A DNA stretch of 64,000 nt, from the NCBI GenBank assembly GCA_963842235.1, contig CAWJFT010000003.1:62001-126000 (forward strand), given 5' to 3'. Every line of letters starts with the position of its first letter. Position 1 is the stretch's first letter. Made by a program: the position numbers and the translations under genes. Positions 24,495 through 33,444 of this stretch are shown here, one piece after another. The DNA comes from JACDAN01 sp963842235 (GTDB lineage Bacteria; Actinomycetota; Thermoleophilia; Gaiellales; Gaiellaceae). The notes beneath the pieces are model-generated. The model searched no databases. It saw only the letters and a program-made list of their open reading frames with translations, and had not been told where the DNA came from.

Positions 24495-25773
24495 AGATCC
24501 TCGAGCGCCCGACGATGTAGACGTGTTGGCTGTCGGCGACGGCCGGGCTGAAGACCCCGTCCGGCCAGTGCCAGACCTCCTTCCCGGTCAGCGCGTCGAG
24601 CGCGTAGGTCCCGCGGGCGCCCTGCTTCGCATACCGCGAGGCCACGCTTCCGCACCGCGGGCAGGCGGCGAAGTAGACGAGCCCGGAGATCACGCTCGGC
24701 GCGCCGTGCACCGCCGACGAGGCGGAGAAGCGCCAGAGCCGGTCGCCTGTCGCCGCGTTGAACGCCATGAAGTAGCCGTCGTAGGTGCCGACGTAGACGC
24801 GGCCGCGCCAGACCGCGGCGGCGGTGTAGATGTAGGTGCCGGCCCGCTGTGCCCACAGCAACCGGCCGCTGGAGGCTCCGAAGGCGTACAGCGTGCCGTC
24901 CGCGTTCCCGATGAAGACGCGGCCGTAGGCGATCGTGGGCGTCGCGTAGAAGTACTCGCGCCGGCCGAAACGTGTGAGCGCCCGCGCGCGCCAGCGCTGC
25001 TTCCCCGTCCGCGCGTCGAGCGCGTAGACACTGCCCGCGTCCGTCCCGAAATAGACCTTCCCGCCGACGTAGGCGGCCGAGCTGTTGATCTCGCCGTCGG
25101 CGGTGAACGTCCAGCGCGGCTTCCCGGTGTAGATGTTGAGCGCGTACAGCTTGTGATTCCACGAGCCTGCGTAGAGCGTTCGGCCGATGACGAGCGGCGA
25201 CGTCTCGAAGGCGCCGGCGTCGAAGCGCCAGATGAGCTTCCCGGTCCGTGCCGCCATCGCCGTGATCATCCCGGGCTGACTTCGTGGGTAGCGGTTGCAC
25301 GGGAGCGGCTGCATCCAGGCGTGATAGACGACCCGGTACGCGATCGTGGGTGACGACGCGGAGCAGTGGTTGAAGCGCCGCTGCCAGACGATCTTCCCCG
25401 TCCGGTGGTGGATCGCGAAGAAGCGGCCGCGCTGCTGGGCCACATACAGACGGCCGTACGCGATCGAGGGCGGGAACTCGAGGACGTGGTGCGCCTTGAA
25501 CGTCCAGCGCAGGCGGAACGGAGGCCGGAGGTTGAAGTCGGCGGCGGTGTGCGTTCGCTGCACTCGCAGACCGTAGGTCGGCCAGGGGAGCCGCAGAACG
25601 ACCTTGCGTGGGCGCTTCTGCTCGGGCCGCTTCTCCGTGGTCACGAACTCGACCGTCGACGAGCCCCGCTTGTAGTCGATCGTCCCTTCGTCGTGGAGCC
25701 AGAAGCCGACCGCAACGCCGGATGCGAGCGCAGCCGCGAAGCCGAGCAGGATGAAAAGCCACGTTCGCCGCAC
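24358..25773 (-). CDS. PQQ-like beta-propeller protein, membrane-anchored
   Basis: A 471-residue protein. One N-terminal helix (WLFILLGFAAALASGVAVGFWL) anchors an extracytoplasmic eight-bladed-type propeller made of repeats such as GRLYVAQQRGRFFAIHHRTGKIVWQ and KVYFGTDAGSVYALDARTGK. It has four cysteines, including CPRC. No PQQ-binding catalytic residues stand out, so it is likely a binding or scaffold protein rather than a dehydrogenase. The C-terminus is lysine/arginine-rich and overlaps the convergent GT-C gene by 137 bases. GTG start, 12 bases after the upstream FlgD-like gene. Confidence 0.78.
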   Translation of the reverse strand: MRRTWLFILLGFAAALASGVAVGFWLHDEGTIDYKRGSSTVEFVTTEKRPEQKRPRKVVLRLPWPTYGLRVQRTHTAADFNLRPPFRLRWTFKAHHVLEFPPSIAYGRLYVAQQRGRFFAIHHRTGKIVWQRRFNHCSASSPTIAYRVVYHAWMQPLPCNRYPRSQPGMITAMAARTGKLIWRFDAGAFETSPLVIGRTLYAGSWNHKLYALNIYTGKPRWTFTADGEINSSAAYVGGKVYFGTDAGSVYALDARTGKQRWRARALTRFGRREYFYATPTIAYGRVFIGNADGTLYAFGASSGRLLWAQRAGTYIYTAAAVWRGRVYVGTYDGYFMAFNAATGDRLWRFSASSAVHGAPSVISGLVYFAACPRCGSVASRYAKQGARGTYALDALTGKEVWHWPDGVFSPAVADSQHVYIVGRSRIFSFARKLRRARHAPKKPKQKKQGARSKARSGMTFGRRAPGTSARR

Positions 25774-25784
25774 GGCGAGTCAGG

Positions 25785-26700
25785 CTAGCGAGGGCGCCGA
25801 ACCAGCACGACGGTTGTCTCGTGCCGCCCGCCGGCGCTGATCCTCAGCGCGTAGCGGCCCGGCTTCGCCGGCGCGCGGAGGCGCAAGGTGTGCCTGCGCG
25901 CCGAGCCGTTGCGGCGGCCGAGCCGCCAGGTGTAACGCGGGAAGTCGGTGCCGATCCGGACGGTGAAGAGCTTCCGGGGTCTGGAGCGGAGCCTCGTCGG
26001 AGTCACCTCCAGGTAGCGAACGCGGACGTAGAAGGGCTGCGCAGCTTGCCGATTCCCCGCGGCGTCGACGGCGACGAGCTGAAGGCGCTCCAGACCCGGT
26101 CGCAGGCGGCGTGGCGCCCAGCGAATCGCGCCCTCGGAGCGGAGCCGCGTCCGGATCTGCCGCTTGCCGTTCACGAGCAGCAGGACGTTCGACGGTTGGC
26201 CGGCGCGGTACCGGATCGTGATCGCATCGCCGCGGCCGTCCCCGTCGGGCGAGAGCATTCGGCGGCTCACGTGGAGCACACGGACGCTCGGACGGCTCGT
26301 GTCCACCCTGATCCGGCCGGCGAAGTCGATCGTCCGGCCCAGGCGCTGCAGCTCGACGCGCGGCTGGTAGAGGCCGTCGGGGACGACTCGGCCCGCCTGG
26401 TCGCGGCCGTCCCAGCCGAACTGATGGTTCCCGGGCCGAAACCGCGCCTCGCGGAGAAGCGTGCGCACGACATTGCCGTCACTGTCCGCGATCGTCAGCG
26501 TCAGCACGTCCTCGGCGCGCAGCCGAAAGGCGATCCGTGCGGATCTGACGGTCGCAGCGGCACACGGGAGAGACCGTGGGGTCGATGCGGGGGCGCGCGA
26601 TCGGATCGGGCTCCAGCTTCAGGTCCTCGGTCACGACGAACGCCACGGCAGTCGCAGCGAGAACGGCGAGCACGAGGATCGTCCGGAGATGACGTGCCAC
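25785..26700 (-). CDS. Membrane-anchored FlgD-Ig-like protein, frameshifted
   Basis: The N-terminus from GTG at 26700 (RHLRTILVLAVLAATAVAFV) is a membrane anchor followed by a short linker with CRC. The rest, in another frame from about 26555, reads ARIAFRLRAEDVLTLTIAD, then GNHQFGWDGRDQAGRVVPDG, the FlgD Ig-like signature, and a second beta-rich module to 25785. One surplus base near 26555 joins them into one protein of about 305 residues. It precedes the propeller gene in one operon. Likely a secreted structural or binding protein. Function unknown. Confidence 0.72.
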
Positions 26701-26741
26701 GGCTGGCGAGTGTAGTGACGGCGGTCGCTACCATCGGCCGC
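26701..26741. promoter_or_regulatory. 41-bp divergent leaderless promoter pair
   Basis: Minus strand: TACACT (26714-26709), eight bases before the GTG of the FlgD-like gene. Plus strand: TACCAT (26729-26734), seven bases before the GTG at 26742. Between them lies an imperfect dyad GTAGTGAC-GGCG-GTCGCTAC (26712-26731) that would let one regulator control both genes. Neither gene has room for a Shine-Dalgarno. Confidence 0.5.
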
Positions 26742-28472
26742 GTGAGGAGAGCAGTCCTCGCGGGGCTCATCGTGATCGCGTGTTCCGCCGCCACGGCGCA
26801 GCCTGCCCGGGCCGCCGACGGCTGCGGGCTGCCGACGGGCGGGACGGCATGGATCGACTTCGCCGACGGAACGGTGCCGTTCTGGTACCGGTTCGCGCGC
26901 CCGGGGGTGATCGCCGCGGCCTCGAACTTCATCTATCCGGCCCAGCTGCGGGCGGGCGGCGCCAAGACGGTCTACTTCGACCTCTACCTGAACGGGCGCG
27001 TCGGCACGCCCGACAAGCCCGAGTCGGAGGCGAAGGTCATCGACTGGGCACAGCGGATCTTCTACCGCGCCGCCGCCTCCAGCGGCTGCTCGAGGCCCTG
27101 GATGGCGCTGAACGAGCTCTTCGGCGCGTCCACGACGACTCCCTGGACGCCGAACAACGCGGCGTACCGTCACAACATCATCACCTTCATCAGGGCGCTG
27201 CGCGAGCTGGGAGCGCGGCCGATGCTCCTGATCTCGAGCCGCCCGTACACGCAGGGCGAAGCTGGGCTCTGGTGGCGCGAGGCTGCCGCCTACGCAGACC
27301 TCGTCCAGGAGGTCTACTTCACCGGGAAGCTGATCAACCGGCAGGGGGCGGTGGCCGGCGGCCGCACCGTCCGCGCGCGTTTCCGCGAGGCGGTCCGCAC
27401 GTTCACCGACATCGGGATCCCGGCGAAGAAGCTCGGGATCATGCTCGGCTTCCAGGCCTCGAATCGCGGGAGCATGGCTGCGATCCCCTGGTTCCACCAC
27501 GTGAAGCTCCAGGCGCTCGCGATCAAGCAGGTCGCGCGTGAGACCGAGCTCGGCAGCGTCTGGTCGTGGGGCTGGCAGGCCCGGAACACGGCCCAGGCCG
27601 ACCCGGACAAGGAGGTCGGCGCCTGCATCTGGCTCTGGACGCGGGACCCGAGGCTCTGCAACGCGCCCGAGGCAGCAGGGCCCGACTTCGACACGTCGTT
27701 CACCCAGCAGGAGATCACGCTGCCACGCGGCGTCCGCTGCTCGATCGGCGACCGCTCGATCACGCGCGCCGGCGTCACGCAGCTGACGCGCGTCACGGGC
27801 GATCCCGGCATCGCCTTCTCGGCGGCATACGCGCGGGCCGTCCTCGCGGGGCTCGTCCAGGTCGACGACGTCGACGTGCTCGCCGCCGAGCGGGCGATCA
27901 TCGCATCCCACTTCCGCGGCAGCCGCGGTGCGTACCGACGCGCGCTCGCGCGCTCGCGCGCGACCGAGGCCCTCGCGCGTGAGGTGATCGCCGACGAGGT
28001 CCGGCAGCAGCGGATGGGCCGGCGGTTCCGCGTGGGCGCTCCCACGGCCGACCAGATCAGGAGCTACTACGAGAGCCTCGCGGATACGCCGGCGCGCATG
28101 ATCGAGGTCAAGCCGCGGGCCTGGTGGCTCGGCGAGCGCCGGGAGGGCCTGGCGATCGGCTCACTGGCGCCGCCGCAGGTCTTCGGCATCCCCGTCGGGA
28201 AGAAGTGGATCAGGATCCGGACCGCCGACGGTCTCCTCAAGGTGCGCTCGCAGGACGACGCGCATCCGCTCGGCACCTATCCCCTCGGGCTCGCGCGGCC
28301 CGCCGTCGTCGCGGCGCTCAGGGAGATCCAGCGCCGGCAAACCTTCGAGCGCTGGTTCGGCCGCCCGCTCAAGGACGGGCTCGACCGGCTCCGCTGCGCC
28401 AACGACGAGCTGCCGGCGATCTCGGTAGTGGATCTCACCACCTACATCCCGTTTCTGGCGCTTACTGCTTAG
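26742..28472 (+). CDS. Secreted two-part protein: barrel-like N-terminus, SurA-like C-terminus
   Basis: A 576-residue exported protein with a signal peptide ending near PARAA. Residues about 30-290 look like a TIM-barrel glycoside-hydrolase-type domain: MALNELFGAS, RPMLLISSRPYTQGE, EVYFTGKLIN, GIMLGFQ and SVWSWGWQARN mark successive strands. The remainder is helical, with VIADEVRQQRM and PTADQIRSYYESL followed by beta segments, like the N-terminal chaperone part of SurA/parvulin proteins. I do not recognise the combination. Start GTG at 26742, probably leaderless. Its end overlaps convergent cysA by 11 bases. Confidence 0.7.
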   Translation: MRRAVLAGLIVIACSAATAQPARAADGCGLPTGGTAWIDFADGTVPFWYRFARPGVIAAASNFIYPAQLRAGGAKTVYFDLYLNGRVGTPDKPESEAKVIDWAQRIFYRAAASSGCSRPWMALNELFGASTTTPWTPNNAAYRHNIITFIRALRELGARPMLLISSRPYTQGEAGLWWREAAAYADLVQEVYFTGKLINRQGAVAGGRTVRARFREAVRTFTDIGIPAKKLGIMLGFQASNRGSMAAIPWFHHVKLQALAIKQVARETELGSVWSWGWQARNTAQADPDKEVGACIWLWTRDPRLCNAPEAAGPDFDTSFTQQEITLPRGVRCSIGDRSITRAGVTQLTRVTGDPGIAFSAAYARAVLAGLVQVDDVDVLAAERAIIASHFRGSRGAYRRALARSRATEALAREVIADEVRQQRMGRRFRVGAPTADQIRSYYESLADTPARMIEVKPRAWWLGERREGLAIGSLAPPQVFGIPVGKKWIRIRTADGLLKVRSQDDAHPLGTYPLGLARPAVVAALREIQRRQTFERWFGRPLKDGLDRLRCANDELPAISVVDLTTYIPFLALTA

Positions 28473-29397
28473 CGACGAAGACCTGCGTGCCCTCTCGCAG
28501 GTCGAGCTGCCGCGCTTCGTCGCGCGTCATCTGCACCCAGACCTCGCGACCGTCGTCGAGCGCCAGGTCGGCGCGCACCTCGAAGCCCAGGTGGACGACG
28601 CGCTCGACGGTGGCGCGCTCAGCTGAGCCGTTCGGCTCGCGCCGGACGTCGATGTCGTGCGGCCGCACGAGCTCCTCGCCGAAGTGGCTGACGGGCCCGA
28701 TGAAGCTCATCACGAACTCGTTCGCCGGCTGCTCGTAGAGGTCGCGCGCGGTGCCGGTCTGCTCCACCCGGCCCTGGTTCATGAGGACGATCTGGTCGGC
28801 GATCTCCATCGCCTCCTCCTGATCGTGCGTGACGAACACCGTCGTGACGTGCACCTCGTCATGGAGGCGGCGGAGCCAGGCGCGAAGCTCCTTGCGCACG
28901 CGAGCGTCGAGCGCGCCGAACGGCTCGTCAAGCAGGAGGACAGTGGGCTCGACGGCGAGAGCGCGCGCGAGCGCCATCCGTTGCCGCTGGCCGCCGGAGA
29001 GCTGCGCCGGATAGCGCTTCGCGAGCCCCGTGAGCTGCACGAGGTCGAGCAGCTCGTCGACCCGAGCCTTGATCTCGGAGCGGGGCCTCCGGCGGATCTC
29101 CAGCCCGAACGCGACGTTCTTGTGCACGGTCATGTGCTTGAACGCCGCGTAGTGCTGGAACACGAAGCCGATGCCTCGTCGCTGCGGCGGCAGGCCGGTG
29201 ACGTCCGAGCCTTCGATGACCACGCGCCCGGCATCCGGCTGCTCGAGGCCCGAGATCACGCGCAGCAGCGTCGACTTGCCGCTGCCGCTCGGGCCCAGGA
29301 GCGCAGTCAGCGATCCGGCAGGGACGGACATGGAGACGTCGTCGACGGCGACGAACTCGCCGAAGCGCTTGGTGACCGACTGGGCCTCGATCGCCAT
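28462..29397 (-). CDS. cysA: Sulfate ABC transporter ATP-binding protein
   Basis: A 311-residue ABC ATPase. Walker A GPSGSGKST is at 35-43, the signature LSGGQRQRM, Walker B VLLLDEPFGALD, and a C-terminal regulatory domain beginning VRPHDIDVRREP as in CysA. It energises sulfate/thiosulfate import with the two permeases encoded immediately upstream. ATG at 29397 abuts the cysW stop. It is the last gene of the sulfate run. Confidence 0.92.
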   Translation of the reverse strand: MAIEAQSVTKRFGEFVAVDDVSMSVPAGSLTALLGPSGSGKSTLLRVISGLEQPDAGRVVIEGSDVTGLPPQRRGIGFVFQHYAAFKHMTVHKNVAFGLEIRRRPRSEIKARVDELLDLVQLTGLAKRYPAQLSGGQRQRMALARALAVEPTVLLLDEPFGALDARVRKELRAWLRRLHDEVHVTTVFVTHDQEEAMEIADQIVLMNQGRVEQTGTARDLYEQPANEFVMSFIGPVSHFGEELVRPHDIDVRREPNGSAERATVERVVHLGFEVRADLALDDGREVWVQMTRDEARQLDLREGTQVFVAKQ

Positions 29398-30186
29398 CTA
29401 GCGGACCTCCTCCTTGGGCCGGAAGACGGTCATCGCGACGAGCGTCGCGATCGCCAGCATCGCAAGCAGAACGGACGCGGCGTAGGCCCCGACGTAGTCG
29501 AAGGACTGGTAGCGCTCCTCCACGTGGAGCGTGAGCGACTCCGTCTTGCCGATCAGGCGGCCCGAGACCACGCTGATCGCGCCGAACTCGCCGAGCGCGC
29601 GGGCCGTCGTCAGGACGACGCCGTAGGCGACCGCCCAGCGGATCGCCGGGAACGTGACGCGACGGAAGGTCTGCCAGCCGCCGGCGCCGAGCGTCGCGGC
29701 TGCCTGTTCCTGCTCAGTGCCGATCTCGCGCAGCACGGGCACGACCTCTCGCACGACGAACGGGAGCGACACGAAGATCGTCGCGAGCACCATCCCGGGG
29801 AGTGCGAAGACCACGTCGAACGGCAGGTTGTCCAGCCAACCCCCGGTGCCAAAGAGGAGCAGGAACGCGAGCCCGACGATCACCGGGGAGAGCGCCAGCG
29901 GCAAGTCCACGATCACGTTGACGAGGTTCTTGCCGGGGAAGCGGTGCCGGACGATCGCGATCGCGCACACGATCCCGAAGATCGTGTTCGCCGGGACGGC
30001 GATCGCGGCGATGATGAGCGTGACAAGCAGCGCATGCTTCGCCGCCGGAGTCGTCACCGCGTCCCAGGCCGCGTCGAAGCCGTTCTCGAACGCCCGGTAG
30101 AAGACCAGGCCGACGGGCGCGACGAGCAACACGCCGAGGTAGCTCAGGCCGACGAACCTGAGCGCGTATCTACGCAGCCGCGTCAT
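29398..30186 (-). CDS. cysW: Sulfate ABC transporter permease
   Basis: A 262-residue permease with six helices and the EAA-type coupling loop EQEQAAATLGAGGWQTFRRVTFP. ARALGEFGAISVVSG is the CysW/CysT signature. ATG at 30186 overlaps the end of cysT by 17 bases. It pairs with CysT in the membrane channel of the sulfate importer. Confidence 0.92.
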   Translation of the reverse strand: MTRLRRYALRFVGLSYLGVLLVAPVGLVFYRAFENGFDAAWDAVTTPAAKHALLVTLIIAAIAVPANTIFGIVCAIAIVRHRFPGKNLVNVIVDLPLALSPVIVGLAFLLLFGTGGWLDNLPFDVVFALPGMVLATIFVSLPFVVREVVPVLREIGTEQEQAAATLGAGGWQTFRRVTFPAIRWAVAYGVVLTTARALGEFGAISVVSGRLIGKTESLTLHVEERYQSFDYVGAYAASVLLAMLAIATLVAMTVFRPKEEVR

Positions 30187-30985
30187 GCCTCGTCACGCGC
30201 CGGCGCAGCGCGCCGATCAGGAGCAGGGCCAGGAAGGTGATGACCAGCAGAACGACCGAGACGGCGGCTGCGCTCCGCGGGTCGCCGCTCTCGATCCGGC
30301 CGAAGATGTAGACGGAGGCAACTTCCGTCTTGAACGGCAGGTTCCCCGTGATCAGCACGAGGGCGCCGAACTCGCCGATCGCCCGCGCGAAGGCGAGCGC
30401 GACGCCGGAGAGGATCGCGGGCAGCAGGTTCGGGAGGATGACCCGGCGGAAGATCTGGAACGAGCCTGCGCCGAGCGACGCAGCGGCCTCCTCCATCTCG
30501 CGGTCGAGCTCCAGCAGAACCGGCTGCACCGTCCGGATCACGAACGGCAGCGTCACGAACAGGAGCGAGACCAGGACCGCCCAGCGCGAGAAGGCGACGT
30601 CCACGTTCACGCGGCTCGTGGGCCCGTAGAGCGTGAGCAGGGTTAGGCCGGCGACGATCGTCGGGAGCGCGAAGGGCAGGTCGACGAGAGCGTTGATGAC
30701 GGACTGTCCGAAAAAGCGGTCACGGACCAGGATCCACGCGACGATCGTCCCCATGACAGCGTTGATCAGCGCGACCGCGGCCGACGCGAGCAGCGTGAGC
30801 TTCAGCGCCGCGACCGCCTGGGGGTCGGTGATGGCGGCGCGGAAGTCGTCCACGCCTCCGCCCGCCGCGTGCCAGACGAGCGCCGCCAGCGGCAGGAGGA
30901 CGATCAGGCTGAGGTAGGCGGTCGCGAGGCCCTGTGCGATCGCCGCCCCCGGGCCTCGTACACCCGGGGGCGGGAATCGAGACAG
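30170..30985 (-). CDS. cysT: Sulfate ABC transporter permease, start codon uncertain
   Basis: A sulfate permease with the EAA loop EMEEAAASLGAGSFQIFRRVILP and the ARAIGEFGALVLITGN signature. The family's first helix is present in frame (GLATAYLSLIVLLPLAALVW, ending near 30866), but no ATG, GTG or TTG precedes it in frame. The first usual codon is GTG at 30853, which would delete that helix. CTG at 30985 is the upstream candidate given here. Alternatively one missing G in the run near 30947 would put a GTG (VYEARG) in frame. Repeat copy 2 ends ten bases away, so its arrival may have replaced the original start. Confidence 0.75.
   Translation of the reverse strand: MSRFPPPGVRGPGAAIAQGLATAYLSLIVLLPLAALVWHAAGGGVDDFRAAITDPQAVAALKLTLLASAAVALINAVMGTIVAWILVRDRFFGQSVINALVDLPFALPTIVAGLTLLTLYGPTSRVNVDVAFSRWAVLVSLLFVTLPFVIRTVQPVLLELDREMEEAAASLGAGSFQIFRRVILPNLLPAILSGVALAFARAIGEFGALVLITGNLPFKTEVASVYIFGRIESGDPRSAAAVSVVLLVITFLALLLIGALRRRVTRHDAAA
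30943..30973 (-). promoter_or_regulatory. Strong GC hairpin at the cysT 5' end
   Basis: Perfect 11-bp arms CCGCCCCCGGG and CCCGGGGGCGG enclose a 9-base loop. The hairpin sits inside or just before the first codons of cysT, directly after repeat copy 2. It could slow translation or act as an RNA stabiliser between sbp and cysT, so that more binding protein than permease is made. It has no T tract. Confidence 0.5.
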
Positions 30986-30994
30986 CGGGCGTGC

Positions 30995-31214
30995 TCAGTG
31001 CCCCTCCCGGTAATGCCGCCGAGCTTCTGGGTCGCGAGCCGAAGGCGCCGACTCGTCGGCGCCGACAGCAGAGGTCGTGCCGGCTTTGCCGGCGCGACCG
31101 TCTTGACAGATCTCCGACGAGCCAAGGTCTGTAGACCTTGGTGAGGAGGAGGGTGGGCTCTGCGCCGCGTGATCGCGGGCCAGAAGCCGGCATGTATTGC
31201 GGGTGGGGCACCTA
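30995..31214 (-). repeat. Palindromic intergenic element, copy 2
   Basis: A 220-bp copy in inverted orientation relative to copy 1 and nearly identical over long stretches (for example CCCGCGATCACGCGGCGC and CCACCCTCCTCCTC). It has the same internal hairpins: CCAAGGTCT-GT-AGACCTTGG, and a CCGGC/GCCGG stem around TTT. Its right edge supplies the TAG stop of sbp (31214-31212). Its left edge on the minus strand reads GGGAGGGGCACTGA, a Shine-Dalgarno-like sequence before cysT. Confidence 0.85.
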
Positions 31215-32207
31215 GCCTGTCTCCTTCTGGATCTTGGTCACGATGCCGGTCTTCGGATCGAAGAACCGCTTGTCGACGGAGGCCCAGCCGCCGAGGCTCT
31301 TGATCGTGAAGAGCCACGGGCGCACCGGGAACTTGAAGGTCCTGAGCGCCGAGACGAGCACCGGCCGGTAGCCGTTCTCGCCGTAGATCTTCTGGGCCTT
31401 CGGGGTTCGCAGGAAGTTGAGGAACGCCCCCGCGGCGGCCTTGTTCTTCGACGTCTTCAGGATCGCGATCGGGTTCTCGATCCGGATCGTCGCCTTGGGG
31501 ATCACGTACGGGACGTCCTGGCCCTTGCTGTTCGCGAAGATGGCCTCGTTCTCGTACGCGAGGAGGACATCACCGCGGCCGGCGAGGAACGTCTGCAGCG
31601 CTTCTCTGGCGCTCTTGTCCTGCGAAACGACGTGCTTGTAGAGGTTGCGCAGGTAGGCGACGGCCTGCTTGTGCGAGCGGCCCTTCTTCCGCATCGCGCC
31701 GTAGGCGGCCATGACGTTCCACTTCGCGCCGCCCGAGGTCTGGACGTTCGGCGTGACGACGTCGACGCCGGAGCGGGTCAGATCCTCCCAGTCCTTGATC
31801 TTCTTCGGATTGCCGCGGCGGACGACGAAGACGACGACAGAGCGAGTCACGATGCCCTGCCACTTGTTCTGCTTCCACTTCGGGTTGATGAGACCGGCCT
31901 TCACGAGCGTCGTGACGTCGGGCTCGAGCGAGAGCGCGACGATGTCCGCCTTCAGGCCGGCCTTGACGGCGCGAGCCTGCTCGCCGGAGGCGCCGTAGGA
32001 CTGCTCGAAGTCGACGTCCTTGCCCTTGGCCGTCTTCTGGAACTCGGGGATGATCTCCGCGTAGGCGTCGCGCGGGGTCGAATACGCGACGAGGGTCAGC
32101 TTCCCAGCTTGCGTGCGGGCCTGCGCGTCGTCGTTCGTGAGGACCGCTGCGGTCAGGGCGGCTGCGGCGAGCGCGGCGACCACCAGTAGGAAAACGGGCT
32201 TGCGCAT
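31212..32207 (-). CDS. sbp: Sulfate ABC transporter substrate-binding protein
   Basis: A 331-residue periplasmic-type binding protein. The signal peptide is MRKPVFLLVVAALAAAALTAA. Family motifs are LTLVAYSTPRDAYAEI, FEQSYGASGEQARAV, DIVALSLEPDV, and LLAYENEA followed by PIAILK near the end. It binds sulfate or thiosulfate for the CysTWA importer. ATG at 32207, with AAAGGAGG three bases upstream, a short spacing. A 12-bp-arm dyad lies just upstream. The stop codon belongs to repeat copy 2, which separates it from cysT. Confidence 0.92.
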   Translation of the reverse strand: MRKPVFLLVVAALAAAALTAAVLTNDDAQARTQAGKLTLVAYSTPRDAYAEIIPEFQKTAKGKDVDFEQSYGASGEQARAVKAGLKADIVALSLEPDVTTLVKAGLINPKWKQNKWQGIVTRSVVVFVVRRGNPKKIKDWEDLTRSGVDVVTPNVQTSGGAKWNVMAAYGAMRKKGRSHKQAVAYLRNLYKHVVSQDKSAREALQTFLAGRGDVLLAYENEAIFANSKGQDVPYVIPKATIRIENPIAILKTSKNKAAAGAFLNFLRTPKAQKIYGENGYRPVLVSALRTFKFPVRPWLFTIKSLGGWASVDKRFFDPKTGIVTKIQKETG

Positions 32208-32223
32208 GAGCCTCCTTTGATAC

Positions 32224-32253
32224 GAAGTCCTAATCACAGGGATTAGCGACTTC
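32224..32253 (-). promoter_or_regulatory. Long dyad upstream of sbp, probable sulfur-regulator operator
   Basis: Arms GAAGTCCTAATC (32224-32235) and GATTAG-C-GACTTC (32241-32253) pair over 12 bases with one bulged base and a 5-base centre. It occupies the region where the sbp promoter should lie, between sat and sbp. A sulfur-responsive regulator is the obvious candidate ligand but is not encoded in the window. A TAAT-N7/9-ATTA core resembles a second dyad at 38270. Confidence 0.55.
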
Positions 32254-32282
32254 TATCCAAAGGGTCCACGGCATGTCAAGCC

Positions 32283-33444
32283 TCACCTGTAGGCCGCGAT
32301 CAGCACCTCGGCGACCTCCGGACGCGAGAACTCGACCGGGGGCAGCTCACCTCGTCCCAGCATCTCCCTGACCTTCGTTCCCGAGAGGAACACGTGGTCG
32401 TCGCCGCCATGCGGGCAGGTCTTCGGGGACACCATCGAGCCGCAGACCCGGCAGAAGGCCGCGTGCTCGAAGAACATCGGCTCGATGTCGAGCTCATGGG
32501 CCTCGAACTCCTCGAAGATCAGCTGGGCGTCGTAGGAGCCGTAGTAGTCGCCGACCCCGGCATGGTCGCGGCCGACGATGAAGTGCGAGCAGCCGTAGTT
32601 CTTGCGGCAGATCGCGTGCCAGATCGCCTCGCGCGGGCCGGCGTAGCGCATCGCAGCGGGGAAGGCCGAGACGACGACGCGGTCCTGCGGGTAGTAGTTG
32701 TCGACCAGCACGCGGTAGCACTCGACGCGGGTCGCCGCGGGGACGTCGTCCGACTTCGTCTCGCCGACGAGCGGGTGGATCAGCAGGCCGTCGACGGTCT
32801 CGAGCGCGGTCTTGGTGAGGTACTCGTGCGCCCGGTGGATCGGGTTTCGGGTCTGGAAGCCGACGATGCGCTTCCAGCCTCGGCGCGCGAACTCGGCGCG
32901 GGTTTCGTGCGGGGTCTCGTGCCAGCTCCGGGAAGGGCGGCTCGGCGCGCTCGAAGACTGTCACTCGGCCCGCGAGGTAGAGCGGCTTCTGCTCGTAGAG
33001 CCGCGCGACGCCCGGGTGGGCGTCGTCGGTCGTGCGGAAGCACTGCTCGGCCTCGCGCTCCTTGTCGTATTCGAAGGTCTCCTCGACCTCGAGCACAGCG
33101 AGCGGGCGGCCTTCGGCGTCTGCGAGGACGACGCGGTCCCCCTGCGGGGGCTCGTCGACGGCGAGGCAGACGGGCAGGGCCCACGGCAGGCCGTCTGCCA
33201 GGCGCATCTCGTCCACGACGCGCACGTAATCGTCACGGGTCATGAACCCCTCGAGCGGCGAGAGCGCGCCCGAGGCGATCATGTCCAGATCCGAGAGCTC
33301 CCTTGAGGTGAGCGTGACGATCTCCAGCTGTGCGAGGTCGGCGGGCCGTTCGCCGGTGCGGTCGACCAGTCTTCCGCCGTGAGGGCTGATCAGGCCATGG
33401 CCGGTGTCTGACACCGGACGCGTCCGCTGGGGAGCAACCGTCAT
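32283..33444 (-). CDS. sat: Sulfate adenylyltransferase (ATP sulfurylase), frameshifted
   Basis: A dissimilatory-type/fungal-type homodimeric ATP sulfurylase converting sulfate and ATP to APS. The N-terminal PUA-like part (SPLEGFMTRDDYV) is in one frame. The catalytic part, with QTRNPIHRAHEYL (HxxH), VGRDHAGVGDYYG and LSGTKVREML, is in another after about 32930. One surplus base there joins them (387 residues). The zinc-type cysteine cluster CRVCGSMVSPKTCPH is seen in bacterial Sat proteins. ATG at 33444 overlaps the cysC stop as ATGA. Confidence 0.87.
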
